Part shown: piece after piece, positions 57,089-64,000 of the stretch
How the letters are laid out: each line of letters begins with the position of its first letter
How positions within the stretch are numbered: the stretch's first letter is position 1
From: Thermoleophilales bacterium
GTDB lineage: Bacteria > Actinomycetota > Thermoleophilia > Solirubrobacterales > 70-9
Length of the DNA: 64,000 bases
Assembly: GCA_020636895.1 (NCBI GenBank)
Contig: JACJWZ010000001.1
Coordinates: forward strand, 124,001 to 188,000
Reading direction: 5' to 3'
Notes under the pieces: generated by a model
Seen by the model: the letters and a program-made list of their open reading frames with translations, nothing else
Told to the model about the DNA's origin: nothing
Database searches by the model: none
Program-made: the position numbers and the translations under genes

Positions 57089-59641
57089 GTGCGGAAGCTC
57101 CTTGGGCGGATAGGAGAGTGGGCGGTCACGCGACCTGCGCCCACGATCGCTGCGGTCATCTCGATCGTCGCCATCGTCGGGATCGTCGGCGCGCTGCGAC
57201 TGAGCCCCGACGCCACCACCGACAAGCTCGTCGACAACGGCTCCGACGCCTTCAAGGGAACGGAGGAGTACCGCCAGCGCTTCGGTGACGACGCGATCGT
57301 CGTCCTCGTCAAGGGCGACCTCGACCAGATCGTCCTCACCGACAACATCAACCGCCTCCTCTCGCTGGAGACGTGCCTGGCCGGCCGGACCGATCAGACC
57401 ACCGGCCAGTACGCCGCCGACACCTGCGCCGAGATCGCCGACATGGGGGTGACGCGCGTCGTCTTCGGCCCGGCCACGTTCCTCGACGAGGCCGCCCGGC
57501 GCGCCACCGAGGGCATCCAGCAGCAGATCCAGAGCGGCGCGCTGAACGATCCGCAGGCGATGGCGCAGGCCCAGCAGCAACTCCTGCAGAGCGGCCTCGG
57601 GATCGCCGACCTCGCCAGCCTCTCGATCAACAACACGAACTTCGTGCAGGCGGTCGTCTACGACGACACGAAGGAGGGCGCACCGCCCAAGGCCAAGCGC
57701 GGCTACCTGTTCCCCTCCGACCAGGGGGCGCTGATCTCGATCCGGCTGCAGCCGGACGTCACCGCCGCCGAGCGCCGCGAGGCGATCTCGCTGATCAGGC
57801 AGACGCTCGCCGACGACACCTTCAAGCTCAAGAACGGCGTCGGCTACGAGGTGAGCGGAATCCCCGTTGTCGTCCAGGGGCTCTCCGACGCCCTCGCCGA
57901 GCAGATCCTCGTCCTCTTCGGCGCCGCGCTCGCGGTGATGGCGATCGTCCTCATCCTCATCTTCGGCCCGCCCCTGCGCCTGCTGCCGCTGCTGATCGCG
58001 ATCGGTTCGGCCGGCTTCGCGCTCGGGCTCCTGGCGATCGTCGGCGGCACGTTGACGATGGCGTCGGTGGCGGTGCTGCCGGTCGTCATCGGGCTCGGGG
58101 TGGACTACGCGATCCAGCTGCAAGCCCGCTTCCGTGAGGCGCTCGAGCATGGGCAGAGACCGCCGGCGGCTGCGGTGGCGGCCGCGGTGCGCGGGGGCCC
58201 GATCGTCGGCACCGCCGCGCTCGCCACGGCGGTCGGCTTCCTCGCGCTCGCTCTCTCCCCGATCCCGATGGTCCGGGAGTTCGCGATCGCTCTCGTCGCC
58301 GGGATCGCCGCAGCGCTGACGATCTCGCTCACCGCAGGACTCGCCGCGCTCTCGATGGCACCGGTCCCGGGGGAGAGCGGCGGCCGCGGCGGCCGTCTCG
58401 GACGCGTCGCCGATCGCGGCGGCGCCGCCCTCGAGCGAGGACGCGCCTTCGGCCGGGCCGCGCTTGCCGCCTCGATCCGCTCTCCCGGCCGCGTGCTCGT
58501 CGTCGGTCTCGTGCTCGCCGTCACGGGCTGGGTCGGCGGCACCGGGACGAAGATCGTCAGCGACATCCGCGAGCTCGTCCCCGCCGACCTCCCCGCCCTG
58601 CAGTCCCTGACCGATCTCGAGGACACGACAGGAGTGGGCGCGGAGATGGACGTGCTCGTCTCCGGAGACGTCACCTCGGCGAAGGCGATCACCTGGATGA
58701 GCAGGATGAAGAGCCGGGTCCTCCGCGAGCACGGATTCGACGACGACACGGTGAGCTGCCTCGACGACGGGGTCGAGCTCTGCCCCGGGCCGGCGCTGTC
58801 GGACCTCTTCGATCTCAGCTCGGGGACGCCGCTCACCCAGGAGCGGGTCAACGCGGTTCTCGGGCTCGTGCCCCCCTACTTCTCCCAAGCGGTGCTCGCG
58901 CAGGGGAACGGCGATGAGGGCGACGTCGCCTCAGCCTCGTTCCTGATCCCGGTGATGCCGCTCGACGAGCAGGAGGAGCTGATCGACGACGTCCGCGCCG
59001 ACCTCGATCCGCCCGATGGCGTCGACGCCGAGGTGGTCGGGCTCTCGGTGCTCGCGGCGGACGCCAACGCCGAGCTCTCGGGCTCGCGCTACTGGCTCAC
59101 CGCCGTGGCACTCCTCGCGGTGGCCCTGGCGCTGCTCGCCGTCTACCGGCGGCCGTCGAGAGCGCTCGTGCCGATGCTCCCGATCGCCTTCGCCACGGGG
59201 TGGTCGGCACTCGTCCTCGAGGCGATCGGCGTTGCGCTGAACCCGATGTCGGCCGCGCTTGGGGTGCTCGTGATCGCGGTCGCCACCGAGTTCAGCGTGA
59301 TCCTCGCCGCCCGCTACCACGAGGAGCGCGACGGCGGCGCCTCGACCGGCGAGGCCCTGCGCCTGACGTACTCGCGGACCGGAACCGCCGTGCTCGCCTC
59401 GGGGATCACCTCGATCGCGGGCTTCGGCGTCCTGATGCTGAGCGGGATCACGATGCTCCGCGACTTCGGCGTCGCCACCGTCGTCGACCTCTCCGCCTCG
59501 GTCGCGGGTGTGATGCTCGTCCTGCCCGCGGCCCTCGTCTGGGCCGAGAACGGCTTCAGCCCGTTCACGGCGCTTCGCGGTCGCTCGCGCAGCGGCAGCC
59601 GCAGCGGCAGCGGCGAGGCCGACCCCGAGCCCGCGGCCTGA
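57089..59641 (+). CDS. RND/MMPL-family lipid transporter (HpnN-like)
   Basis: 850 residues with the RND layout: TM1 (about 16-35), a large extracytoplasmic domain (about 40-265), a TM bundle, a second large domain (about 480-655) and the last bundle. Proton-relay helices are 'VIGLGVDYAIQLQARFREAL' and 'VIAVATEFSVILAARYHEER'; in the second the usual Asp is Glu. The family includes HpnN and related exporters of hopanoids and other lipids to the outer envelope. It sits directly behind the MlaEF genes, so lipid traffic is a reasonable inference. The next gene starts 3 bp downstream. Confidence 0.88.
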   Translation: MRKLLGRIGEWAVTRPAPTIAAVISIVAIVGIVGALRLSPDATTDKLVDNGSDAFKGTEEYRQRFGDDAIVVLVKGDLDQIVLTDNINRLLSLETCLAGRTDQTTGQYAADTCAEIADMGVTRVVFGPATFLDEAARRATEGIQQQIQSGALNDPQAMAQAQQQLLQSGLGIADLASLSINNTNFVQAVVYDDTKEGAPPKAKRGYLFPSDQGALISIRLQPDVTAAERREAISLIRQTLADDTFKLKNGVGYEVSGIPVVVQGLSDALAEQILVLFGAALAVMAIVLILIFGPPLRLLPLLIAIGSAGFALGLLAIVGGTLTMASVAVLPVVIGLGVDYAIQLQARFREALEHGQRPPAAAVAAAVRGGPIVGTAALATAVGFLALALSPIPMVREFAIALVAGIAAALTISLTAGLAALSMAPVPGESGGRGGRLGRVADRGGAALERGRAFGRAALAASIRSPGRVLVVGLVLAVTGWVGGTGTKIVSDIRELVPADLPALQSLTDLEDTTGVGAEMDVLVSGDVTSAKAITWMSRMKSRVLREHGFDDDTVSCLDDGVELCPGPALSDLFDLSSGTPLTQERVNAVLGLVPPYFSQAVLAQGNGDEGDVASASFLIPVMPLDEQEELIDDVRADLDPPDGVDAEVVGLSVLAADANAELSGSRYWLTAVALLAVALALLAVYRRPSRALVPMLPIAFATGWSALVLEAIGVALNPMSAALGVLVIAVATEFSVILAARYHEERDGGASTGEALRLTYSRTGTAVLASGITSIAGFGVLMLSGITMLRDFGVATVVDLSASVAGVMLVLPAALVWAENGFSPFTALRGRSRSGSRSGSGEADPEPAA

Positions 59642-59644
59642 CGC

Positions 59645-60448
59645 GTGGCCGGCGACGAGCGTGGGAGGGGCGGGGGCTGGTGGCCGGAGGAGAAGCCCGA
59701 TCCCGAGCGCCCATCCCGGGAGCGCAAGCCGGAGGGAGGAGGGGCCCGCAAACCTCCCCGCGGCCTCGCCAGCCCCGATGCCCCGAAGCGGGCGAGCCGC
59801 TACTCGATGTTCGTCGGGCTCGCGTTCGCGGCGATCCTGCTCATCGCCCTCGTCAACCTGCTCCGCAACGACGACGCCGGCACCCTCGGGGTCAACGCGG
59901 ACGACGAGGGGAGGCCCGTCGCCGAGTTCGCCGTCCCCGACGCCCGCGGCTCGCTCGAGGGCGACGCGAACATCTTCCAGGACGACTGCGCGAGCTCGGA
60001 AAATCCCTGCCCCGCCGACGACGTCCGCGATCCCGCCTGTCAGATCGATCCCGAGGGCGCCATTCGCATATGCGATCTCTTCGACAAGCCGCTCGCGATC
60101 TCTTTCTGGTTCACGCGGGGAGGGGACTGCATCCCGCCCCAGGACGCCTTCGACGACGCCGCGGCGAAGTACGGCGACGAGGTCAACTTCCTCAGCCTCA
60201 ACGTCCGCGACAAACGCGAGACCGTGCAGGACATCATCGACGAGCGCGGCTGGAAGGTCCCCGTGGGCCTCGACCCCGACGGCGCCGTCTCGAACCTCTT
60301 TCGCGTCGGCGGCTGCCCGACCCTGCTGCTCGCCTACCCGGGTGGGATCGTCTACGACTCGCCGATCGCCTACACGCCGGACGAGGTCGACGGGTTCATC
60401 GAGGACCTGATCGACGCCTCCCGCAAGCGGGCCGAGACCTCGCGGTGA
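59645..60448 (+). CDS. Membrane-anchored redoxin-like protein lacking CxxC
   Basis: 267 residues. A disordered, charged N-terminus of about 55 residues precedes one TM helix, 'MFVGLAFAAILLIALVNLL', and an extracytoplasmic TlpA/thioredoxin-like domain. 'LAISFWFTRGGDCIPPQDAF' aligns with the thioredoxin active site but has a single Cys where CxxC is expected, with the cis-Pro loop 'GGCPTLLLA' adding another. Two further Cys pairs ('DDCASSENPC', 'PACQIDPEGAIRIC') lie before it. Redox activity may thus use other cysteines. It starts 3 bp after the RND gene and its stop is overlapped by the next gene. Confidence 0.75.
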   Translation: MAGDERGRGGGWWPEEKPDPERPSRERKPEGGGARKPPRGLASPDAPKRASRYSMFVGLAFAAILLIALVNLLRNDDAGTLGVNADDEGRPVAEFAVPDARGSLEGDANIFQDDCASSENPCPADDVRDPACQIDPEGAIRICDLFDKPLAISFWFTRGGDCIPPQDAFDDAAAKYGDEVNFLSLNVRDKRETVQDIIDERGWKVPVGLDPDGAVSNLFRVGGCPTLLLAYPGGIVYDSPIAYTPDEVDGFIEDLIDASRKRAETSR

Positions 60449-61089
60449 GCGAGGGGGCGCAATCCCTTGCCGGAGCGGTCGACGAGCGGCTGCTCGAGGA
60501 GCTGCCCGGACTCAAGCTCCGCTACCTGACGGTCGAGCGTGGCTCCGGCCGCAGTAACCGCGGCCTGAAGCAGCGGCTGCGGATCCTCTCCGACCGGATG
60601 GCGGGCCAGCAGGCGATCGCGGTCCGCAACCAGCCGATCCCCTGGGCCTACCGGGTGTTCTTCCGCCACATCGGCCTCGATCCCGACGAGCAGCGGACCC
60701 CGGTCGAGCAGCTCGTCCTCGAGCGCATGCTCAAGGGCGGCTTCGAGAGCCGAAATCTCCTCGACGACGCGCTCACCATCGCGATCGTCGAGTCCGGGGT
60801 GCCCGTCCGAGCGCTCGACGCCGATCGCGTGGCGGGCGCGCCGGGGATCCGGCCGATCGGACCGGGCGAGGGGCTCGAGGGCCGGCCCGGGGAGCTCCCG
60901 GGGGGGACGCTCGTGATCGCCGACGAGGAGCGGCCGCTCGGGCTCCTCTTCGGCGCTACCGCTGCGGGCCGCGGCGTGACCAAGGCGACGAAGCGGACGA
61001 TGCTGCTGTCGGTCGGCGTCTCCGGCGTCCCCGACATCGCGATCGAGGAGGCGCTGTGGCTCGTCGCCGACGCGCTCGAGTCCGGCTGA
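60445..61089 (+). CDS. B3/B4 tRNA-binding-domain protein (stand-alone)
   Basis: 214 residues. The core resembles the B3/B4 domain of PheRS beta: 'AIAVRNQPIPWAYRVFFRH', 'ESRNLLDDALTIAIVESGVP', 'RALDADRVAGAPGIRPIGPG' and 'SVGVSGVPDIAIEEALWLV'. No other synthetase part is present. Stand-alone B3/B4 proteins may edit or bind tRNA, but the function is not established. The GTG at 60445 overlaps the redoxin stop by 4 nt, so it is the last gene of the RND operon. Confidence 0.75.
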   Translation: MSEGAQSLAGAVDERLLEELPGLKLRYLTVERGSGRSNRGLKQRLRILSDRMAGQQAIAVRNQPIPWAYRVFFRHIGLDPDEQRTPVEQLVLERMLKGGFESRNLLDDALTIAIVESGVPVRALDADRVAGAPGIRPIGPGEGLEGRPGELPGGTLVIADEERPLGLLFGATAAGRGVTKATKRTMLLSVGVSGVPDIAIEEALWLVADALESG

Positions 61090-61165
61090 GGGGCCGGGAA
61101 GCCGCGCGAAGGGTCGTGAGGTGGGGCTATGATGGCTTCCGGAGCGAGCTAGGAAAGGGGCACGG

Positions 61166-61663
61166 GTGGCCGCGCTTCTCGAACTGGATCCGAAGGTGGG
61201 AGGCGAGCGGGCCGGGTTCGTGCCGCGTGCTCCCGTCGAGGATCGCCGCGCCGCGCGCATCGAGCTGCGGCGTCAGATCGGCAAGCTCGAGCGCGAGCTC
61301 GGTGAGCTCTTCGCGACGACCTTCCCACGTTCGGGGATCGAATGGGCGGTGCCTGCCGCGGGCGGCCCGCGCGTCCTCGGGATCGCCGAGCTCGAGCGGA
61401 CCCGCGACGCCCTCTCCGTCCGGCTCGCCGACGCCCGGGCCGAGGTCGCGCGGCGAGCCGACACCGAGCAGGCCAACCGCGACCTCGTCGAGCGGATGAT
61501 CGCCGACCCCGCCGAGCACCGTTGGGTGCGGGTTCGCAGCGAGGACGTCGGAGACCGCGACTGCAAGCACTGGCACTCGCGTCCGCGCTGGGGGATCGTC
61601 GGAATGCTGCTCGGCTGGTGGCGGGTCAAGCTCTCGTCCGGCTGTCCGTTAGCCGGCGGGTAG
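61166..61663 (+). CDS. Protein of unknown function with coiled-coil region
   Basis: 165 residues. 'RAARIELRRQIGKLERELGEL' and 'ELERTRDALSVRLADARAEV' suggest two helical, coiled-coil-forming stretches. The C-terminus is distinctive, with Trp/His ('CKHWHSRPRWGIVGMLLGWW') and an 'SSGCPLAGG' end. AGGAAAGGGG lies just before the GTG. TATGAT at 61128-61133 is a likely -10. Family unknown to me. Confidence 0.65.
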   Translation: MAALLELDPKVGGERAGFVPRAPVEDRRAARIELRRQIGKLERELGELFATTFPRSGIEWAVPAAGGPRVLGIAELERTRDALSVRLADARAEVARRADTEQANRDLVERMIADPAEHRWVRVRSEDVGDRDCKHWHSRPRWGIVGMLLGWWRVKLSSGCPLAGG

Positions 61664-61703
61664 CGCCGTCGGCGCCGCCCGCCCCGAGATACTCCCCCGA
61701 CCG

Positions 61704-62297
61704 ATGGCCTCCAAGTCAGCGCGCAAGCGCCGCAAGCGGCGCCCGCCGCCCCAGAAGCCCGCCGCCGCCGATCCCGCGGCCGGATCGGGTGTGCCCGGAG
61801 GCGCCGACGCCGCAGCGAACGACGAGCCCGGGAGCGGGTCCTCCTCCGCGGCCTCGGCGACGCGGCCGGCGGCGGGATCGCGCCGCCGCGGCGAGCCGGA
61901 ACCGCCGCCACCGGCGCCCTGGGGGAGCTTCCCGCTGATCGAGCTCTCGGTCCTGATCGGGATCGTGATGCTCGTGATCGGCTTCTTCTTCGCCGATGGC
62001 TCCCGCGGCCCGATCCTGATCGCCACCGGCCTGCTCCTCGGCTCGATCGGCGGCCTCGAGCTCAGCATCCGCGAGCACTTCGCCGGCTACCGCTCGCACA
62101 CGCTGCTGCTGGCCGGGGTGCCGGCGCTGATCGTCCTCGGCGTCCTCTTCTACGCCGGGCCCGACGGCCTGCCGCGGGTGGCCCGCGCGGGCATCGGCCT
62201 CGCCGTCTTCGCTGCCGCGGCGTTCGTGCTGACACGCGCCTTCGCGGCCCGCTCCGGCGGCCACGCGTTCAAGCTGCGCCCCGATCGCCGCGCCTGA
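61704..62297 (+). CDS. Membrane protein of unknown function
   Basis: 197 residues. A long low-complexity cytoplasmic tail, basic then Ala/Pro-rich ('SARKRRKRRPPP'), leads to about four TM helices: 'FPLIELSVLIGIVMLVIGFF', 'ILIATGLLLGSIGGLELSI', 'TLLLAGVPALIVLGVLFYA' and 'IGLAVFAAAAFVLTRAFA'. GATACT 10 nt before the ATG is a possible -10. No domain is recognised. Confidence 0.7.
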   Translation: MASKSARKRRKRRPPPQKPAAADPAAGSGVPGGADAAANDEPGSGSSSAASATRPAAGSRRRGEPEPPPPAPWGSFPLIELSVLIGIVMLVIGFFFADGSRGPILIATGLLLGSIGGLELSIREHFAGYRSHTLLLAGVPALIVLGVLFYAGPDGLPRVARAGIGLAVFAAAAFVLTRAFAARSGGHAFKLRPDRRA

Positions 62298-62335
62298 CGC
62301 CGTCCAGGTGGGACGGATCCGGCCCCTCACATGAC

Positions 62336-62376
62336 GAGGGCGGCCCCAGGGTGCCTGAGCCCCTGGGACCGCCCTC
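62336..62376. terminator. Hairpin terminator between convergent genes
   Basis: GAGGGCGG/CCGCCCTC (8 bp), one C-A mismatch, then CCCAGGG/CCCTGGG (7 bp) form a 15-pair stem with a 9-nt loop. It separates the membrane protein gene from the mIHF-like gene. Confidence 0.75.
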
Positions 62377-62405
62377 AGTCGCGGTCTCTCCCCTGTGGGA
62401 AGTGG

Positions 62406-62750
62406 TCAGTTGTGCCTGCGCGACTGCTGCTTGGCGTCGAGAGCGCCGGCCAGCGCCTCTCGCTGGCGCATCGTCAGCCGGCCGAGCTGGCGGTTCTCGT
62501 TCAGCGCGAGTGGGTTGAGGAACTTGCGGGTCCGGGTGCGACCCCAGCGCGACTGGGCTCGCAGGAGCTCGGACACCGACATGGTCTCCGCCTCCCATGG
62601 GCAGGTCCGCACGACCTCCTGGGCGGGGACGTTCCCTGCCTGCACTTCGCGCTTCAGCGCGGCGCGTGCGAGGCGAACTCTGTTGGCGAGCTCGAGCGCG
62701 CGGATGTGTTGGGGTGCGGCGGCCGGCGCGGCCGTCGAGGCAGCTTCCAT
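62406..62750 (-). CDS. Actinobacterial integration-host-factor-like (mIHF) DNA-binding protein
   Basis: 114 residues. After an Ala-rich start it has 'LELANRVRLARAALKREVQAG' and a helix-two-turn-helix region 'MSVSELLRAQSRWGRTRTRK' with 'RQLGRLTMRQREALAGAL', similar in order to mycobacterial IHF, which bends DNA and acts as a nucleoid protein. The match is to the fold and order, with divergent residues in the loop. The ATG at 62750 is chosen for the GGAGGAGG ribosome site. It has a structured leader of about 140 nt (62751-62897). Confidence 0.75.
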   Translation of the reverse strand: MEAASTAAPAAAPQHIRALELANRVRLARAALKREVQAGNVPAQEVVRTCPWEAETMSVSELLRAQSRWGRTRTRKFLNPLALNENRQLGRLTMRQREALAGALDAKQQSRRHN

Positions 62751-63093
62751 ACTCACTCCTCCTCCTGTGAGAGCGTGCTATCGGTGATGGGTTTCGCATC
62801 CGGGCACAGCCGGGCCATCCCTCGCGGGATGGAGGTTCGAAAGGGACCTCCGTGGGTGTCTCCCCTCTGCGCAATCCTGCCCTCTGCGCTCGGTGCGGTG
62901 GGCACCTTAGCCCGCGCCGCGATCCGGTGCCCCCGTCACCCCCTCGCCGGAGCCCTATCCGGTCGCTAAGAGCATGTTTTTGAGGCCGGATTTGTCCTTG
63001 TGACAGTCCGGACAAGAAAAAACTACCCGACGAGGGGTAGTAATTGACGACGCGTCGAGCAGCAGTTGGAGGTCGCGATTGCGCTTTCGCGAA
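62751..63093. other. Intergenic region: structured leader of the mIHF-like gene
   Basis: Minus-strand TAAGGT (62904-62909) is a likely -10. The leader can form GGAGGT/ACCTCC and CATCCC/GGGATG stems and a GCCCGGC/GCCGGGC-type stem in the region 62797-62850. The far end holds the terminator of the PLP-enzyme gene (63016-63041). No coding frame. Confidence 0.5.
63016..63041 (-). terminator. Rho-independent terminator of the AONS/SPT-like gene
   Basis: On the minus strand ACTACCC-CTCGTC-GGGTAGT is a 7-bp stem followed by TTTTTT, a textbook terminator 53 nt after the stop. It is the only one in this window with a true U tract. Confidence 0.85.
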
Positions 63094-64000
63094 TCAGCCT
63101 TCCAGCAACTCCGGCGACCTCTCGATGACCCGGGAGAACATCCCGATCGCCTCGTCGAGATGCTCGCGCTCATGGGTCGCCATCAGGCTGGTGCGGAGCA
63201 GCGCCCCGGCCGGCGGCACCGCCGGGTGCAGCGCCACGTTCGTGTAGACGCCCTCGTCGTAGAGCGCCTTCCAGAGCATCACCGCCCGCATGTCCTCGCC
63301 GACGACGACGGGGACGATCGGGGTCAGCGCCTCCGAGCCGTCGGGCATCGCGGTCGCCTCCACCACCCGGAGCCCGAGATCGCTGAGACCGCCGTGCAGG
63401 TAGGCGGCGTTCTCGTGCAGACGGCCGAGCAGCTCGACGCCCTCCTCGGTGCGGATGATCCGCAGAGCCGCCAGCGCGGCGCCGACGGCCGCCGGGACCG
63501 CCGCGGCGCTGAAGAGGAAGGCACGGGCTGCGATCCGCAGGTACTCGATGACATCGCTCGGCCCGGCGATGAAGCCGCCGCACGAGGCGAAGCTCTTGGA
63601 GAAGGTCCCCATCCGCAGGTCGACCTGATCCTCGACCCCGAAGAGCTCCGACGCGCCCGCGCCGCGCGCGCCGAGGGCGCCGACCCCGTGCGCCTCATCG
63701 ACCATCAGGCGGGCGCCGTAGCGGTCGCAGAGCGCCACGATCTGGTCGAGCGGCGCGATGTCCCCCTCCATCGAGAAGACCCCGTCGACGATGACGAGGA
63801 CGCCGCCGCCGTCGCCCGCGGCCCGCTCGAGCATGCGCTCGAGCTTGTCGAGACGGTTGTGGCGGAACGGGCGCAGCTTCGCTCCCGAGAGGCGGCAGCC
63901 GTCGAGGATCGAGGCGTGGTCGCCGGAGTCGCAGATCACCGTGTCGCCGGGCTGCAGGATCGTCCCGATGCAGCCGACGTTGGCCTGGTAGCCGGTCGTG
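63094..64000 (-). CDS. PLP-dependent alpha-oxoamine synthase (AONS/KBL/SPT family), C-terminal part
   Basis: The frame is open to base 64000, so the N-terminal part lies outside the window; about 302 residues are visible. 'TTGYQANVGCI' and 'VICDSGDHASILDGCRLSGA' belong to the cofactor region. 'MVDEAHGVGALGARGAG' holds the PLP-N1 Asp, and 'GTFSKSFASCGGFIAG' the Schiff-base Lys. 'VPPAGALLRTSLMATHERE' closes the fold. The family condenses an amino acid with an acyl-CoA. Details ('FSKSFASCGGF', 'LMATHEREHLDEAI') resemble serine palmitoyltransferase-like and AONS-like enzymes about equally. Confidence 0.88.
   Translation of the reverse strand, partial: TTGYQANVGCIGTILQPGDTVICDSGDHASILDGCRLSGAKLRPFRHNRLDKLERMLERAAGDGGGVLVIVDGVFSMEGDIAPLDQIVALCDRYGARLMVDEAHGVGALGARGAGASELFGVEDQVDLRMGTFSKSFASCGGFIAGPSDVIEYLRIAARAFLFSAAAVPAAVGAALAALRIIRTEEGVELLGRLHENAAYLHGGLSDLGLRVVEATAMPDGSEALTPIVPVVVGEDMRAVMLWKALYDEGVYTNVALHPAVPPAGALLRTSLMATHEREHLDEAIGMFSRVIERSPELLEG

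Noticed and set aside
59200..61089. A 629-codon frame ending in the B3/B4 protein
   Set aside because: The first two thirds are shadow of the RND and redoxin genes. The B3/B4 similarity starts near the GTG at 60445.

Overview
The window reads as chromosomal DNA of a high-GC actinobacterium. The best guess is class Thermoleophilia (Solirubrobacterales or a relative). Clues are the very high GC third-position bias, the secreted 'ATIVAYLALMLAIGG…NSVTSKQVRNKSLKGKDV' type protein at 3953-4600, an actinobacterial-type integration-host-factor-like protein, actinobacterial HemQ and FprA, and many TANNNT (-10-like) boxes sitting 6-10 nt before start codons, as expected for leaderless transcripts. The lineage call is inference; no rRNA or tRNA gene was seen. 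There is no prophage, transposase or CRISPR array, and the gene content is mainly core and lipid metabolism.

Layout. 1-8413: an aldehyde dehydrogenase tail, a lipoprotein, a VOC protein, a 70-residue biotin carrier divergent from a family 2 glycosyltransferase, glycerol kinase, a secreted protein divergent from a fatty-acyl-CoA-reductase-like SDR with a PlsC acyltransferase, and an MBL-fold hydrolase divergent from an unusual SDR. 8414-14243: SGNH lipoprotein, MFS exporter, a minus-strand acyl-CoA dehydrogenase/GNAT/FabG-like group, and MscL with a zinc ribbon. 14244-18510: an ECF sigma factor fused to a zinc-finger anti-sigma-like segment, membrane region and collagen-like tail, a Cys-repeat secreted protein, and a two-component pair. 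18900-28845: second acyl-CoA dehydrogenase, P450, a GGDEF-like/HD-GYP protein, an MMPL transporter, and an enoyl-CoA hydratase/BKACE/MerR operon. One 28-bp operator-like sequence occurs both at the acyl-CoA dehydrogenase promoter and at the MMPL/enoyl-CoA hydratase promoter.

28846-40471: a nitrilase/TetR operon behind a 9-2-9 palindrome, a small holin/DUF3618 envelope cluster, DegV, an epimerase, then an Fe-S and heme neighbourhood (GST_N-like, HesB/ErpA, CGFS glutaredoxin, a PAS-GAF-PAS-GGDEF-EAL protein, BolA, FprA, HemQ). 40449-50709: a large membrane protein, a PimA-like glycosyltransferase fused to a flippase-like membrane domain, a SAM riboswitch and metH, an alpha/beta hydrolase, and a ferritin-like protein. 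50710-64000: two tandem glucose/sorbosone dehydrogenase-like proteins, a lipoprotein, an MlaE-MlaE-MlaF lipid ABC transporter followed by an RND transporter and small genes, an mIHF-like protein with a structured leader, and the C-terminal part of an AONS/SPT-family PLP enzyme.

Taken together the genes suggest lipid turnover: two ACADs, enoyl-CoA hydratase, BKACE, SDRs and PlsC, coupled to envelope lipid traffic through MlaEF, two MMPL/RND proteins and the glycosyltransferase-flippase fusion.
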